From JBBECE01 sp040881985 (GTDB lineage Bacteria; Pseudomonadota; Alphaproteobacteria; Rhizobiales; Devosiaceae): 64,000 bases of DNA. The first letter of the stretch is position 1, and each line of letters starts with the position of its first letter. The stretch lies in contig JBBECE010000027.1 in NCBI GenBank assembly GCA_040881985.1, positions 27,746 through 91,745 of the forward strand, in the 5' to 3' direction. Below are positions 9,729 to 19,004 of this stretch, in pieces. The notes beneath the pieces were generated by a model. The model worked only from the letters and a program-made list of their open reading frames with translations, did no database searches and was not told the origin of the DNA. Position numbers and translations under genes: made by a program.

Positions 9729-11594
9729 ATGCTGGACGCGATATTTTCTTGGTTTGAACGCCGCTATCCGGCGACCGCGCTGGCGCGCGACCCGCAGCCG
9801 CCGGCCGGCCTGGTGCGCTTCTATGGCTATTTCCTGAAGCAGTTCCGGGGCGGCATCGCCGCCAAGATGACGACGACGGCGCTCGGCTCGACGCTCGACG
9901 CCATGCTGCCGATCTATCTCGGCATCATCGTCGATCTCGTCACCAACACCGAACGCGGCCAGGTGTTCGCCCAACATGGCACCCTGCTGCTGCTCATCGC
10001 CGCGCTGGTAGCGGTGCGGCCGGCGATCCTCGTCGTCGACATCCTGATTCATTTCCACGCCCTCACCCCGAGCCTTGTCGACCGCGTTCGCTGGCAATCG
10101 CATTTCCACGTTATCCGCCAGAGCTGGAGCTTTTTCCAGAACGATTTCGCCGGCCGCGTCGCCAACAAGATCATGCAGTCGGGCGAGGCGCTCGAGACGA
10201 GCTTCATTCAGATCATCGACGCGGTCTGGTACGCAACGATTTTCGTCACCGTCGCGCTGATCGTGCTCGGCGGGCTCAACCTCTATTACATCTTGCCGCT
10301 GATCTTCTGGCTCGTCGCCTATGTGACGCTGACCTTCCATTTCATGCCGAAAATCGCCGCCCAGTCGGAAATCCTCGCCGACGAGAAGTCGACCGTCACC
10401 GGCCGGATCGTCGACTGTTACACCAACGTCCAGACGCTGAAGACTTTTGCGACCGGGGGCCGCGAGGATCGCTACGTCGCCGATTCGGTCGAGCGGCACG
10501 CCGGCGCGTTCCGCATGTTGATGCGGGTGTTCTCGCGGATGTGGATGTCGCTGTTCTTCCTCAACGCATCGCTGATGATCGCCACCGCCTGGATGGTGCT
10601 CGACGGCTGGAACCGCGGCGATCTGACGACCGGACAGGTGGCGACGATCATCCCGTTCATCTGGCAGATCGTCAATATCTCGGGCTGGATCCTCGACATC
10701 GCCTCGGGGATTTTCCGCAACATTGGCACGGTGCGCGACTCGATGGAGACGATCGCCAGGCCGCTGACCATGCTCGACAAACCGGGGGCGCCGGCGCTGC
10801 AGGTCACCAATGGCGAGATCCGCTACGAAGACGTCGCCTTCAACTACTGGAAGGGCGACGAGGGCAGGGTGATCGACCATTTCGATCTGGTGATTTCACC
10901 GCGCCAGAAGGTCGGGCTGGTCGGCCGGTCGGGGGCCGGCAAATCGACGCTGGTCAATCTGCTGCTGCGGCTTTTCGATGTCGAGGCGGGCCGCGTGCTG
11001 ATCGACGGGCAGGATGTCCGCGCGGTCACCCAGGATTCGCTGCGCGGGGCGATCGGTCTCGTCAGCCAGGACACCTCGCTGCTGCATCGCTCGGTGCGCG
11101 AGAACATCAAATACGGGCGGCCCGAGGCGTCGGACGAGGAAATGATCGCCGCCGCCGAGAAGGCCCGCATCCACGAGGTGATCCTCGGCCTTGCCGACAC
11201 GGACGGCCGCACCGGCTACGACGCCCATGTCGGGGAACGCGGGGTAAAACTTTCCGGCGGCCAGCGCCAGCGCGTTGCCATCGCCCGGGTCCTGCTCAAG
11301 GACGCCCCGATTCTGTTGCTCGACGAGGCGACCTCGGCGCTCGACTCGGAGGTCGAGGCGGCGATCCAGGAACAGCTCGCAACGCTGATGGCAAACAAGA
11401 CCGTCATCGCCATCGCCCATCGCCTCTCGACCATCGCGGCGATGGACCGGCTGGTTATCATGGACACGGGACGGGTGATTGAGGACGGCTCGCATGCCGA
11501 GCTGCTCGCCCGGGGCGGCCACTATGCCTCGCTGTGGAAGCGCCAGTCGGGAGGGTTTATCGATGCCGACGCCGAGGCCGAGGCGGCCGAATGA
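9729..11594 (+). CDS. ABC exporter half-transporter (permease-ATPase fusion) 1
   Basis: A 621-residue protein with an N-terminal six-helix exporter membrane domain (about residues 40-330) and a C-terminal ATPase. The ATPase shows Walker A (GRSGAGKST), signature LSGGQRQRVAIAR, Walker B with catalytic Glu (LLLDEATSALDSE) and the switch His in AIAHRLSTIA, so both sites look competent. It belongs to the MsbA/lipid and multidrug exporter group; the substrate is unknown. Its stop overlaps the start of a paralogue by ATGA, and the two share a near-identical C-terminal motif (W-R-RQSGGF), so they probably form a heterodimer that arose by duplication. Confidence 0.92.
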   Translation: MLDAIFSWFERRYPATALARDPQPPAGLVRFYGYFLKQFRGGIAAKMTTTALGSTLDAMLPIYLGIIVDLVTNTERGQVFAQHGTLLLLIAALVAVRPAILVVDILIHFHALTPSLVDRVRWQSHFHVIRQSWSFFQNDFAGRVANKIMQSGEALETSFIQIIDAVWYATIFVTVALIVLGGLNLYYILPLIFWLVAYVTLTFHFMPKIAAQSEILADEKSTVTGRIVDCYTNVQTLKTFATGGREDRYVADSVERHAGAFRMLMRVFSRMWMSLFFLNASLMIATAWMVLDGWNRGDLTTGQVATIIPFIWQIVNISGWILDIASGIFRNIGTVRDSMETIARPLTMLDKPGAPALQVTNGEIRYEDVAFNYWKGDEGRVIDHFDLVISPRQKVGLVGRSGAGKSTLVNLLLRLFDVEAGRVLIDGQDVRAVTQDSLRGAIGLVSQDTSLLHRSVRENIKYGRPEASDEEMIAAAEKARIHEVILGLADTDGRTGYDAHVGERGVKLSGGQRQRVAIARVLLKDAPILLLDEATSALDSEVEAAIQEQLATLMANKTVIAIAHRLSTIAAMDRLVIMDTGRVIEDGSHAELLARGGHYASLWKRQSGGFIDADAEAEAAE

Positions 11595-13519
11595 ACGAGA
11601 TTGACAACCAGCTCGGCCGGGGGCGAAAACCCTCCGCCGCCCCGCCCCCCGGAAAACCCATGTTCGCTCGCTTCTATCAATGGTTCGAGGGATTGCTCGA
11701 TCCCTATCCGCCCGCCCCGCCGGCGCGCCCGCCGAGTGGGTTGATCGCCTTTTGTCGGCATTACACGCGCGGCGCCGAGCCGTTCATTCTGGTGATGGCG
11801 GCGATGACGACGATCATCGCGCTCGCCGAGGTCTCGCTGTTCGGCTTCCTCGGGCAGGTGATCGACTGGCTGTCGGCGGCGAGCCCGGAGACGTTTCTCG
11901 CGGAGGAGGGCGGGCGGCTGGCGCTCATCGGGGTGCTGGTGGTGATCGGCCTGCCGGCGGTCGTGACGCTGCAATCGCTGATCATCCATCAGACGCTGCT
12001 CGGCAACTTCCCGATGCGCATTCGCTGGAACGTTCACCGTTATCTGGTGCGCCAGTCGATGAGCTATTTCCAGAACGAATTCGCGGGACGCATTGCGACC
12101 AAGTTGATGCAGACCGCTCTGGCGGTGCGCGAGACGGTGATGAAGCTGCTCGATGTGCTCAATTATGTGGCGGTTTATTTCACCGGCACGCTGATCATCG
12201 CGGCGGCCGCCGACTTGCGGCTGATGCTGCCGTTCCTCGTCTGGCTTGCCGGTTATCTCGGGCTGATGTGGCACTATGTGCCGCGTCTCGCGCGGATTGC
12301 CGAGCGGCAGGCCGACGCCCGCTCGACGATGACCGGCCGGATCGTCGACAGCTACACCAATATCGCGACGGTCAAGCTGTTCTCGCACTCACACCGCGAG
12401 GAAGCCTATGCGAAGGCCGGCATGGACGAGTTCCTGACGACGGTCCACGGCCAGATGCGGCTCAACACCGCGCTCAACGTGCTCATCTATTCGATGGATT
12501 GCGCGCTGCTGGCGGCGGTCGGCGGGCTTGGCATCTGGCTGTGGCTCGACGGCGCGGTCACCGTCGGAGCGATTGCGACCGCCGTGGCGCTGGTGCTGCG
12601 GCTTTTCGGCATGTCGCAATGGATCATGTGGGAAATGGCGGCGCTGTTCGAGAATATCGGCACCGTGAAGGACGGAATCAATTCGATCTCGCTGCCGCGG
12701 CTCGTCGCCGACCGGGCGGGCGCCGAGCCGATCGGCAAGGTCAAGGGCGCCATCCGCTTCGAGCAAGTCAGCTTCGCCTACGGGCAGACGCGCGGGGTCA
12801 TCACCGATTTGAACCTCGATATTCCGGGGGGGCAGAAGGTCGGGCTGGTCGGAAGGTCGGGAGCGGGCAAATCGACGCTGGTCAATCTGTTGTTGCGCTT
12901 CTACGACCTCGAGGGCGGGCGGATTCTGATCGACGGCCATGACATTTCGGCGGTCACCCAGGATTCGCTGCGCTCGCAGATCGCCATGGTGACGCAGGAC
13001 ACCTCGCTCCTGCATCGTTCGGTGGGCGATAATATTCTCTATGGCCGTCCCGCCGCGACCGAGGAGATGATGATCGCGGCGGCGAGGCAGGCCGAAGCGC
13101 ATGACTTCATCGTCACTCTCGAGGATTCCCGCGGCCGCAAAGCCTATGAGGCCCATGTCGGCGAACGCGGGGTCAAACTTTCGGGCGGGCAGCGCCAGCG
13201 CGTCGCGCTCGCAAGAGTAATCCTCAAGGATGCCCCGATCCTCGTTCTCGACGAGGCAACCTCGGCGCTCGATTCGGAAGTCGAGGCGGCGATCAAAAGC
13301 CAGCTCGACCGGCTGATGAAGGGCAAGACGGTGATCGCCATCGCCCATCGCCTGTCGACCATCGCGGCGATGGACCGGCTGGTCATCCTCGACGAGGGCA
13401 AGGTCGTCGAGGACGGCACCCATGACGAGCTCCTGGCCCGCAACGGCCACTATGCGCGGCTGTGGCGGCGGCAGTCGGGCGGGTTTCTCCCGATTACCGA
13501 ATATGAGGAATCAGCCTGA
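11591..13519 (+). CDS. ABC exporter half-transporter (permease-ATPase fusion) 2
   Basis: A 642-residue paralogue of the preceding gene with the same order: exporter membrane domain, then ATPase with GRSGAGKST, LSGGQRQRVALAR, LVLDEATSALDSE and AIAHRLSTIA. The ATG at 11591 overlaps the upstream stop. An alternative ATG at 11660 would remove a Pro-rich 23-residue leader and begin at MFARFYQWFEGL, which resembles the start of partner 1 (MLDAIFSWFERRYP), so the true start is uncertain. Translational coupling with partner 1 points to a heterodimeric exporter of unknown substrate. No solute-binding or outer-membrane component is adjacent. Confidence 0.92.
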   Translation: MNEIDNQLGRGRKPSAAPPPGKPMFARFYQWFEGLLDPYPPAPPARPPSGLIAFCRHYTRGAEPFILVMAAMTTIIALAEVSLFGFLGQVIDWLSAASPETFLAEEGGRLALIGVLVVIGLPAVVTLQSLIIHQTLLGNFPMRIRWNVHRYLVRQSMSYFQNEFAGRIATKLMQTALAVRETVMKLLDVLNYVAVYFTGTLIIAAAADLRLMLPFLVWLAGYLGLMWHYVPRLARIAERQADARSTMTGRIVDSYTNIATVKLFSHSHREEAYAKAGMDEFLTTVHGQMRLNTALNVLIYSMDCALLAAVGGLGIWLWLDGAVTVGAIATAVALVLRLFGMSQWIMWEMAALFENIGTVKDGINSISLPRLVADRAGAEPIGKVKGAIRFEQVSFAYGQTRGVITDLNLDIPGGQKVGLVGRSGAGKSTLVNLLLRFYDLEGGRILIDGHDISAVTQDSLRSQIAMVTQDTSLLHRSVGDNILYGRPAATEEMMIAAARQAEAHDFIVTLEDSRGRKAYEAHVGERGVKLSGGQRQRVALARVILKDAPILVLDEATSALDSEVEAAIKSQLDRLMKGKTVIAIAHRLSTIAAMDRLVILDEGKVVEDGTHDELLARNGHYARLWRRQSGGFLPITEYEESA

Positions 13520-13553
13520 GCCGATCAGCCGGCAAGAGCCCGGCGGGATGCGC

Positions 13554-14042
13554 TCAGAAGACGCCCCAGCGCCTGACCCGGCGCCGGTAGTCATCATAGA
13601 CCGTGCCGAATTTGGCGCTGAGATAACGCTCTTCGCGTTTGACGATGAGGAAATGCAGGCTGAGCCACAGCAGGGGCGCGAGCAGCAGTCCCCATTCGAG
13701 TCCGATGGCGAGACTGAGGCCCGCCAGCAAAAGCACAAAGCCCGAATACATCGGGTTGCGGACGAAGCGGAACGGGCCGCTGTCGACGATCAGCTTTGCC
13801 GGCAGGCTCGGATTGACGTGGGTGCCCCTGCGGCTGAATTCGCGCGCTCCCCAAAACGTCAGCCCGGCAGCTAGGGCGGTGAGGCCCACCCCGGCCCAGA
13901 ACTGCCAGCCGAAAGGTGGATCGAGGAAACGGAGCGGGTCGAGCCATTCAAGCGCCACGGCGACGACCAATGCCAGCCCGAGCAGGACGGGCGGCGGCAG
14001 GGGCAGGCCGGGATTGTCGGCGTTGATTTCTTTCTCGCTCAT
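13554..14042 (-). CDS. Isoprenylcysteine carboxyl methyltransferase-like membrane protein
   Basis: A 162-residue membrane protein with about four helices and the motif FVRNPMYSGFVLLLAGLSLA, followed by REERYLSAKFGTVYDDYRRRVRRW. This C-terminal signature (RNPxYxG, then EExxLxxxFGxxYxxYxxxVxRW) marks the PEMT/ICMT family of S-adenosylmethionine-dependent methyltransferases. Bacterial members act on unknown lipids or small molecules. I take the ATG at 14042 (MSEKEINADNPG), preceded by GAGG; an upstream in-frame start would add 43 residues of low-complexity sequence. It stands alone, convergent with the ABC pair and divergent from the beta-mannosidase. Confidence 0.8.
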   Translation of the reverse strand: MSEKEINADNPGLPLPPPVLLGLALVVAVALEWLDPLRFLDPPFGWQFWAGVGLTALAAGLTFWGAREFSRRGTHVNPSLPAKLIVDSGPFRFVRNPMYSGFVLLLAGLSLAIGLEWGLLLAPLLWLSLHFLIVKREERYLSAKFGTVYDDYRRRVRRWGVF

Positions 14043-14245
14043 GGCGGCCTCGAAAAGCTCCGGTGCGGCCGCAAGGCGCGCCGCTTGGCCATTGAATAGT
14101 CCTTGTGGCCCCGGATACAATGGCTGCCGGAGAGCAGGCGGCCGCGAGCCTTGCCTTGGCTGGGGCTCCACGCAAATTGAGCGCTAATACGGCGATCAAG
14201 CCGGGCCGCGTATAAGGGCCCGGATCAGCCTGTTCAGGGGGACTA

Positions 14246-16726
14246 GTGAAACAAGGCGCCGTCACCGCGTCGAGCGGGGAAAGCCGGTACGCGGAAGTCA
14301 GCCTTGCCGGTATTTGGCGGCTGACCAGCCGGCGCCAGCAGGACACTTTCGAGATTGCGCTCCCCGGCGACGTGCATTCGGCGCTGCTCAAGGCCGGCGC
14401 CATTCCCGATCCCTATTTCGCCGACAATGAAGCCAAAGTGGAGTGGGTGAGCCGCACCCCCTGGGCACTGACGCGGGAATTCGACGCCGGCACGGACCTT
14501 GCCGGAAATTGGACCCTGACCCTCAGCGAAGTCGACTGCATCGCGTCGGTGTTCCTCAACGATATCGAGATCGGCAAGCTCGACAACCAGTTCATCCGCT
14601 ACGATCTCGAGGTGACCGGCAAGCTCAGGGCCGGCGCCAACACGCTGAGGATCGAGTTCGAAGTCGCCCGTCAGGTCGCCGCCGAACGCGCCGCCGCTCA
14701 TCCTTTCCCGATCCCCTACACCAAGAATGTCGAGAAGGCCCCGCACATCAATTTCATCCGCAAGGTCGCCTGTCATGGCGGCTGGGACTGGAACATCTGC
14801 CTGATGCCGATCGGGGTCTATGGGCGAATGTCGCTGCGGCGCTCGCGGCTCGCCCGCCTCGACAGCGTCGAAGTGTTCCAGCATCACGCGCCCGACAAAG
14901 TCGAGCTCGAAATCCGCACCCGCGCCTTTGCGTTTGCCGCCGGCGAAATCACACTCGGCCATGAGCTTGACGGCAAGGGAGTGAACGGCGCGGCGCAGGT
15001 GGTGCCGGGCGAAAACGTCTTCACCCATCGCCTGACGATCGCCGACCCGAAACTGTGGTGGCCGGCGGGGCAGGGCGCCCAGCCGCTCTATGGGCTGGCC
15101 ACGACCGTCGATGGCGAGACGACGCATCGCAAGATCGGGCTGCGGACGCTGAAGGTCGTGTGCGAGCCCGACGAGATCGGGGTCACCTTCAAGGTGCGGG
15201 TCAACGGCCGCGACATATTCATGAAGGGCGCCAACTGGATTCCAGCCGACGCGCTGCCCTCGCGCATCACCCCCGAGACCGTGCGCCCGCTCCTCGAGGC
15301 GACGGTCGCGGCCAACATGAACATGCTGCGCGTCTGGGGCGGCGGCCAGTACGAGCCGGATTATTTCTACGAAATGTGCGACGAACTCGGCATCCTCTTG
15401 TGGCACGATCTGATGTTCGCCTGCATGCCCTATCCATCCGACCGTTCTTTCCTCGCCAGCGTCAGGACCGAAATTACCCAGCAGGTGCGTCGCCTGTCGC
15501 ATCATGCCTCGATCGCGCTCTGGTGCGGGGACAACGAGGTCATCGGCTCGCTGACCTGGTATCCGGAGACCCGCGACAACCGCGACCGGCACCTCGCCAA
15601 TTACGACCGGCTCAATTCGATGCTGCAGGAGATCTGCGAGACCGAGGACTCCGATCGCCGGTTCTGGCCGTCATCGCCTTCGCTCGGCTATCTCGACTTC
15701 GCCGACGGCTGGCACATCGAAGGCCGGGGCGACATGCATTACTGGGACGTCTGGCATTCGGCGAAGTCGTTCGAGGCCTATCGCACCATCCATCCACGCT
15801 TCGCGTCAGAATTCGGCTTCCAGTCGTTCCCGTCGATGAAGACGATCGAGACGTTTACCGACGCCAAGGACCGCAATCCGTCTTCCCCGGTGATGGAAGT
15901 GCATCAGCGCAACGACGGCGGCAACGCCCGGATTCTCGAAACCATGTGCCGGTATTTCCGCTTTCCGAAAGGTTTTGAGGAAATCGTGTTTTTGAGTCAG
16001 GTCCAGCAGGGCCTGGCGATGAAGACCGCCATCGAATATTGGCGCTCGACCAAGCCGCGCTGCATGGGCACGCTCTATTGGCAGTTGGGCGACACCTGGC
16101 CGGTGGCGTCGTGGGCGAGCCTCGAATATGGCGGCAACTGGAAACTGCTGCACTATCTCGCCCGCCGCTTTTTCGCCCCGGTCAATGTGGTGGCGGTCCC
16201 CGACGCCACGACCGGCGAAATCGCGCTGGTCGCGATCAACGACGGGGCGGCGGCGGTCGAAATCACGGTCGCGGCCAAGGCGGTGAAGACCGACGGCCGC
16301 CAGCGCCCGCTCGGCGAGGCGAGCGGCGAAATCGGCCTAGACGCGGCGAAATCTGTGCTGACGCTCGCCGAAGCCACGCTCGACAAGGACGAATTCCTGA
16401 TCTTTTCCTGGGCCGGGGCCGAGGGCAGCCCGCTCGGGGACAATGATTTCTTCCCCGCGCCCTACAAGGCCTATGAGATCGAGCAGGCCAAAGTGGAGGC
16501 GCGCTGGGCGGTCGAGGGCGGCGAGACGGTGCTTTACCTCTCCGCCGACAAGCCGGCCTTCTTCGTCTCGGCCGAAGTCGAGGCGCCGGGCACTTTTTCC
16601 GACAATTGTTTGACGGTTCTGCCGGGGGCCGCCCGGCGGCTGGTTTTCCGGCCGACAGGCAAGGCGGATCGCGCCGCCCTTGCAAAGTCGCTCAAGGTGC
16701 GGCATTTGCGCGAGACATTCGACTAG
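14246..16726 (+). CDS. Beta-mannosidase (glycoside hydrolase family 2)
   Basis: An 826-residue protein with the GH2 layout: N-terminal jelly roll, Ig-like domain, TIM barrel and C-terminal domains. KGANWIPAD and RVWGGGQYEPD are characteristic of beta-mannosidase. The acid/base Glu431 lies in WCGDNEV and the nucleophile Glu522 in ASEFGFQSFPS. The family removes terminal beta-linked mannose. There is no signal peptide, so it should act inside the cell on imported oligosaccharides. The GTG start follows AGGGGG. A D-lyxose/mannose isomerase gene follows after 20 bases and uronate genes lie beyond, pointing to use of a mannose- and uronate-containing glycan. Confidence 0.93.
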   Translation: MKQGAVTASSGESRYAEVSLAGIWRLTSRRQQDTFEIALPGDVHSALLKAGAIPDPYFADNEAKVEWVSRTPWALTREFDAGTDLAGNWTLTLSEVDCIASVFLNDIEIGKLDNQFIRYDLEVTGKLRAGANTLRIEFEVARQVAAERAAAHPFPIPYTKNVEKAPHINFIRKVACHGGWDWNICLMPIGVYGRMSLRRSRLARLDSVEVFQHHAPDKVELEIRTRAFAFAAGEITLGHELDGKGVNGAAQVVPGENVFTHRLTIADPKLWWPAGQGAQPLYGLATTVDGETTHRKIGLRTLKVVCEPDEIGVTFKVRVNGRDIFMKGANWIPADALPSRITPETVRPLLEATVAANMNMLRVWGGGQYEPDYFYEMCDELGILLWHDLMFACMPYPSDRSFLASVRTEITQQVRRLSHHASIALWCGDNEVIGSLTWYPETRDNRDRHLANYDRLNSMLQEICETEDSDRRFWPSSPSLGYLDFADGWHIEGRGDMHYWDVWHSAKSFEAYRTIHPRFASEFGFQSFPSMKTIETFTDAKDRNPSSPVMEVHQRNDGGNARILETMCRYFRFPKGFEEIVFLSQVQQGLAMKTAIEYWRSTKPRCMGTLYWQLGDTWPVASWASLEYGGNWKLLHYLARRFFAPVNVVAVPDATTGEIALVAINDGAAAVEITVAAKAVKTDGRQRPLGEASGEIGLDAAKSVLTLAEATLDKDEFLIFSWAGAEGSPLGDNDFFPAPYKAYEIEQAKVEARWAVEGGETVLYLSADKPAFFVSAEVEAPGTFSDNCLTVLPGAARRLVFRPTGKADRAALAKSLKVRHLRETFD

Positions 16727-16746
16727 GCGAAAGGCCACGATCCGAA

Positions 16747-17436
16747 ATGAAACGCTCCACCGTCAACGAGATCATCCTTCGCGCCGAGGAGTTCATCACC
16801 TCCTTCGGCTATATCCTTCCGCCCTTCGCCTACTGGTCGCCCGACGACATGAAGAAACGGCGCGTCGAGATCGCGGGGGTGGTCGATGCAAGGCTCGGTT
16901 GGGACATTACCGACTACGGGCAGGGACGCTTTTCGGAGATCGGGCTGACGCTGTTCACCGTCCGCAATGGAAGGGCCGCCGACCTCGCCTTGGGCCGGGG
17001 GATGCTCTATGCCGAAAAGATCATGATTTCGCTCAGGGACCAGGTCGCCCCGATGCATCGGCACGTGATCAAAGCCGAGGACATCATCAATCGCGGCGGC
17101 GGCAAGCTGGCGATCGAGCTTTACACATCGGCCCCCGACGGCACGATCGATGCGAAAGCCGAGATCAGCGTGCCGACCGACGGGATCGTCCGCAAGCTCA
17201 AGGCGGGCGGAGTGCTGGCGCTCGATCCGGGCGAATCGGTGACGCTCTTGCCCGGCGTCTGGCACGCTTTTTGGGGCGAGGGGGACGATGTGCTGATCGG
17301 GGAGGTCTCGACCGTCAACGACGACCTCAAGGACAATATCTTCCGCGACAATGTCGGCCGCTTCTCGGAAATCGAGGAAGACGAGAAGCCCGTCCATTTG
17401 CTCGTCGCCGATTACGACGGGTGGCTCGCGGTCTGA
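16747..17436 (+). CDS. D-lyxose (D-mannose) ketol-isomerase, cupin fold
   Basis: A 229-residue cupin protein. Metal ligands are visible as two His in PMHRHVIKAEDI, a Glu in AIELYTSAP and a His in LLPGVWHAFWGEG, the arrangement of D-lyxose isomerases. The family interconverts D-lyxose and D-xylulose, and many members also act on D-mannose and D-fructose. The adjacent beta-mannosidase makes mannose the likelier natural substrate (inference). The ATG at 16747 fits the family start (MKRSTVNEIILRAEEF); the longer open frame would run back into the upstream gene. It ends 13 bases from the convergent uxaA stop. Confidence 0.87.
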   Translation: MKRSTVNEIILRAEEFITSFGYILPPFAYWSPDDMKKRRVEIAGVVDARLGWDITDYGQGRFSEIGLTLFTVRNGRAADLALGRGMLYAEKIMISLRDQVAPMHRHVIKAEDIINRGGGKLAIELYTSAPDGTIDAKAEISVPTDGIVRKLKAGGVLALDPGESVTLLPGVWHAFWGEGDDVLIGEVSTVNDDLKDNIFRDNVGRFSEIEEDEKPVHLLVADYDGWLAV

Positions 17437-17449
17437 GGCGCGGCGGCCC

Positions 17450-18985
17450 CTACATCACCGCGCCGACCTGCCAGGGGACGAATTCGGCATCGCCATAGCC
17501 GAGCTTTTCGGATTTTGTCTTCTCGCCCGAGGCGACGCGCAGGATCGTCGCGAAGATTTCGCTTCCCTTGTCCTTCAGGCTCACCCCTTCGAGCACCTCC
17601 CCGCAATTGATGTCCATGTCCTCGGTCATCTTTTCGTAGAGCACGGTCGAGGTCGCGAGCTTGATGGAGGGCACCGGCTTGTTGCCGTAGGCCGAGCCGC
17701 GCCCAGTGGTGAAGCAAAGAATGTTCGCCCCGCCCGCGACCTGACCGGTCGCCGAGACCGGGTCGTAGCCGGGCGTGTCCATAAAAACGAAGCCATGCTG
17801 GGTGACCGGCTCGGCATATTCATAGACTTGCATCAGCGGTGCCTGTCCGCCCTTGGCGACAGCACCGAGCGATTTTTCGAGAATGGTCGTCAGTCCGCCG
17901 AGCTTGTTGCCGGGGGCGGGGTTGTTGTTCATCTCGCTGCCGAACTTGGCCGTATAGTCGTCCCACCAGGCGAGGCGGTCCTTCAGCTTCTGCCCGACCT
18001 CGTCGGTCGCGGCGCGGGCGAGCAGCAAATGCTCGGCCCCGTAAATCTCCGGCGTCTCGGCGAGAATCGAGGTGCCGCCGTGCCGGACCAGCATGTCGGA
18101 GGCGACGCCGAGCGCCGGGTTGGCGGTGATCCCCGAATAGCCGTCCGAGCCGCCGCATTGCAGCGCCAGTACGAGGTCGGCGGCCGGCAGCGTTTCGCGC
18201 CGCGCCGCATTGACGGAAGGCAGCATCTCGGCGATCCGGCGCACACCTTCGGCGACCGCCGCACGGGTGCCGCCGGAATCCTGGATCGTGTGGGTGCGGA
18301 AGGTCGGGCCTTCCTCGACATGATAGGTCTTCTTGAATTGGCCGATCTGGAAGGACTCGCAGCCGAGCCCGACCATCAGCACGCCGCCGAGATTGGGATT
18401 GGCGGCATAGCCCCACTGGGTGCGGCTGAGCAGGCGAAAACCCTCGCCGGCCGAATCCATCGCACAGCCGCTGCCGTGGACAAAAGCGACAACGCCGTCG
18501 ACGTTGGGATAGGCGTCGAGCATGCCCGACTGCTCGACTTCGCGGGCGATGAACCGCGCCACCGAGGCCGAGCAGTTCACGCTGGTCTGGATGCCGACAT
18601 AGTTGCGGGTGCCAGCGCGGCCGGTGGCGCGGCGAAAACCCTGGAATGTCGCGCGCTGGTTTTCCGGCAGTAGCGCAAACGAGTCGAAATCGGGTTTGCG
18701 CTCGACGACATGCTCGCTCGGGGTCATGGCGGTGTTGTGCTCATGCACCCATTTGCCGCGCGCGATCGGCACGCTGGCGATGCCGATGACCTGGCCGAAT
18801 TTGAGGATCGGCTCGCCAGCCGCGATGTCGCGCGAGGCGACCTTGTGGCCGCGCGGGATGCGGTCGATCGTCACCACGCCTTCGGCGAGCTTGACCGCGT
18901 CGCCCGACCGGTCGATGCAGACGAGCACGTTGTCGGACGGGTGGAGCCGCAGGGTGCGGGGAGGGGCGGCGAGAGTCTCGGACAT
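17450..18985 (-). CDS. uxaA: Altronate dehydratase (UxaA family)
   Basis: A 511-residue protein with an N-terminal SAF domain (about residues 10-105, including IPRGHKVASRDIAAGEPI and WVHEHNT) and a C-terminal catalytic part with NCSASVARFIA, HGSGCAMDSAGEG and LQCGGSDGYSGITANPALG. The HEHN stretch is closer to UxaA than to galactarate dehydratase GarD. The enzyme dehydrates D-altronate to 2-keto-3-deoxygluconate. AAGGAAG precedes the ATG. It is the last gene of the minus-strand operon kdgK-eda-uxaA, 19 bases after eda. The neighbouring reductase is UxuB-like, not UxaB-like, so substrate specificity deserves testing. Confidence 0.88.
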   Translation of the reverse strand: MSETLAAPPRTLRLHPSDNVLVCIDRSGDAVKLAEGVVTIDRIPRGHKVASRDIAAGEPILKFGQVIGIASVPIARGKWVHEHNTAMTPSEHVVERKPDFDSFALLPENQRATFQGFRRATGRAGTRNYVGIQTSVNCSASVARFIAREVEQSGMLDAYPNVDGVVAFVHGSGCAMDSAGEGFRLLSRTQWGYAANPNLGGVLMVGLGCESFQIGQFKKTYHVEEGPTFRTHTIQDSGGTRAAVAEGVRRIAEMLPSVNAARRETLPAADLVLALQCGGSDGYSGITANPALGVASDMLVRHGGTSILAETPEIYGAEHLLLARAATDEVGQKLKDRLAWWDDYTAKFGSEMNNNPAPGNKLGGLTTILEKSLGAVAKGGQAPLMQVYEYAEPVTQHGFVFMDTPGYDPVSATGQVAGGANILCFTTGRGSAYGNKPVPSIKLATSTVLYEKMTEDMDINCGEVLEGVSLKDKGSEIFATILRVASGEKTKSEKLGYGDAEFVPWQVGAVM

Positions 18986-19004
18986 CTTGCTTCCTTGGGG
19001 CGCT

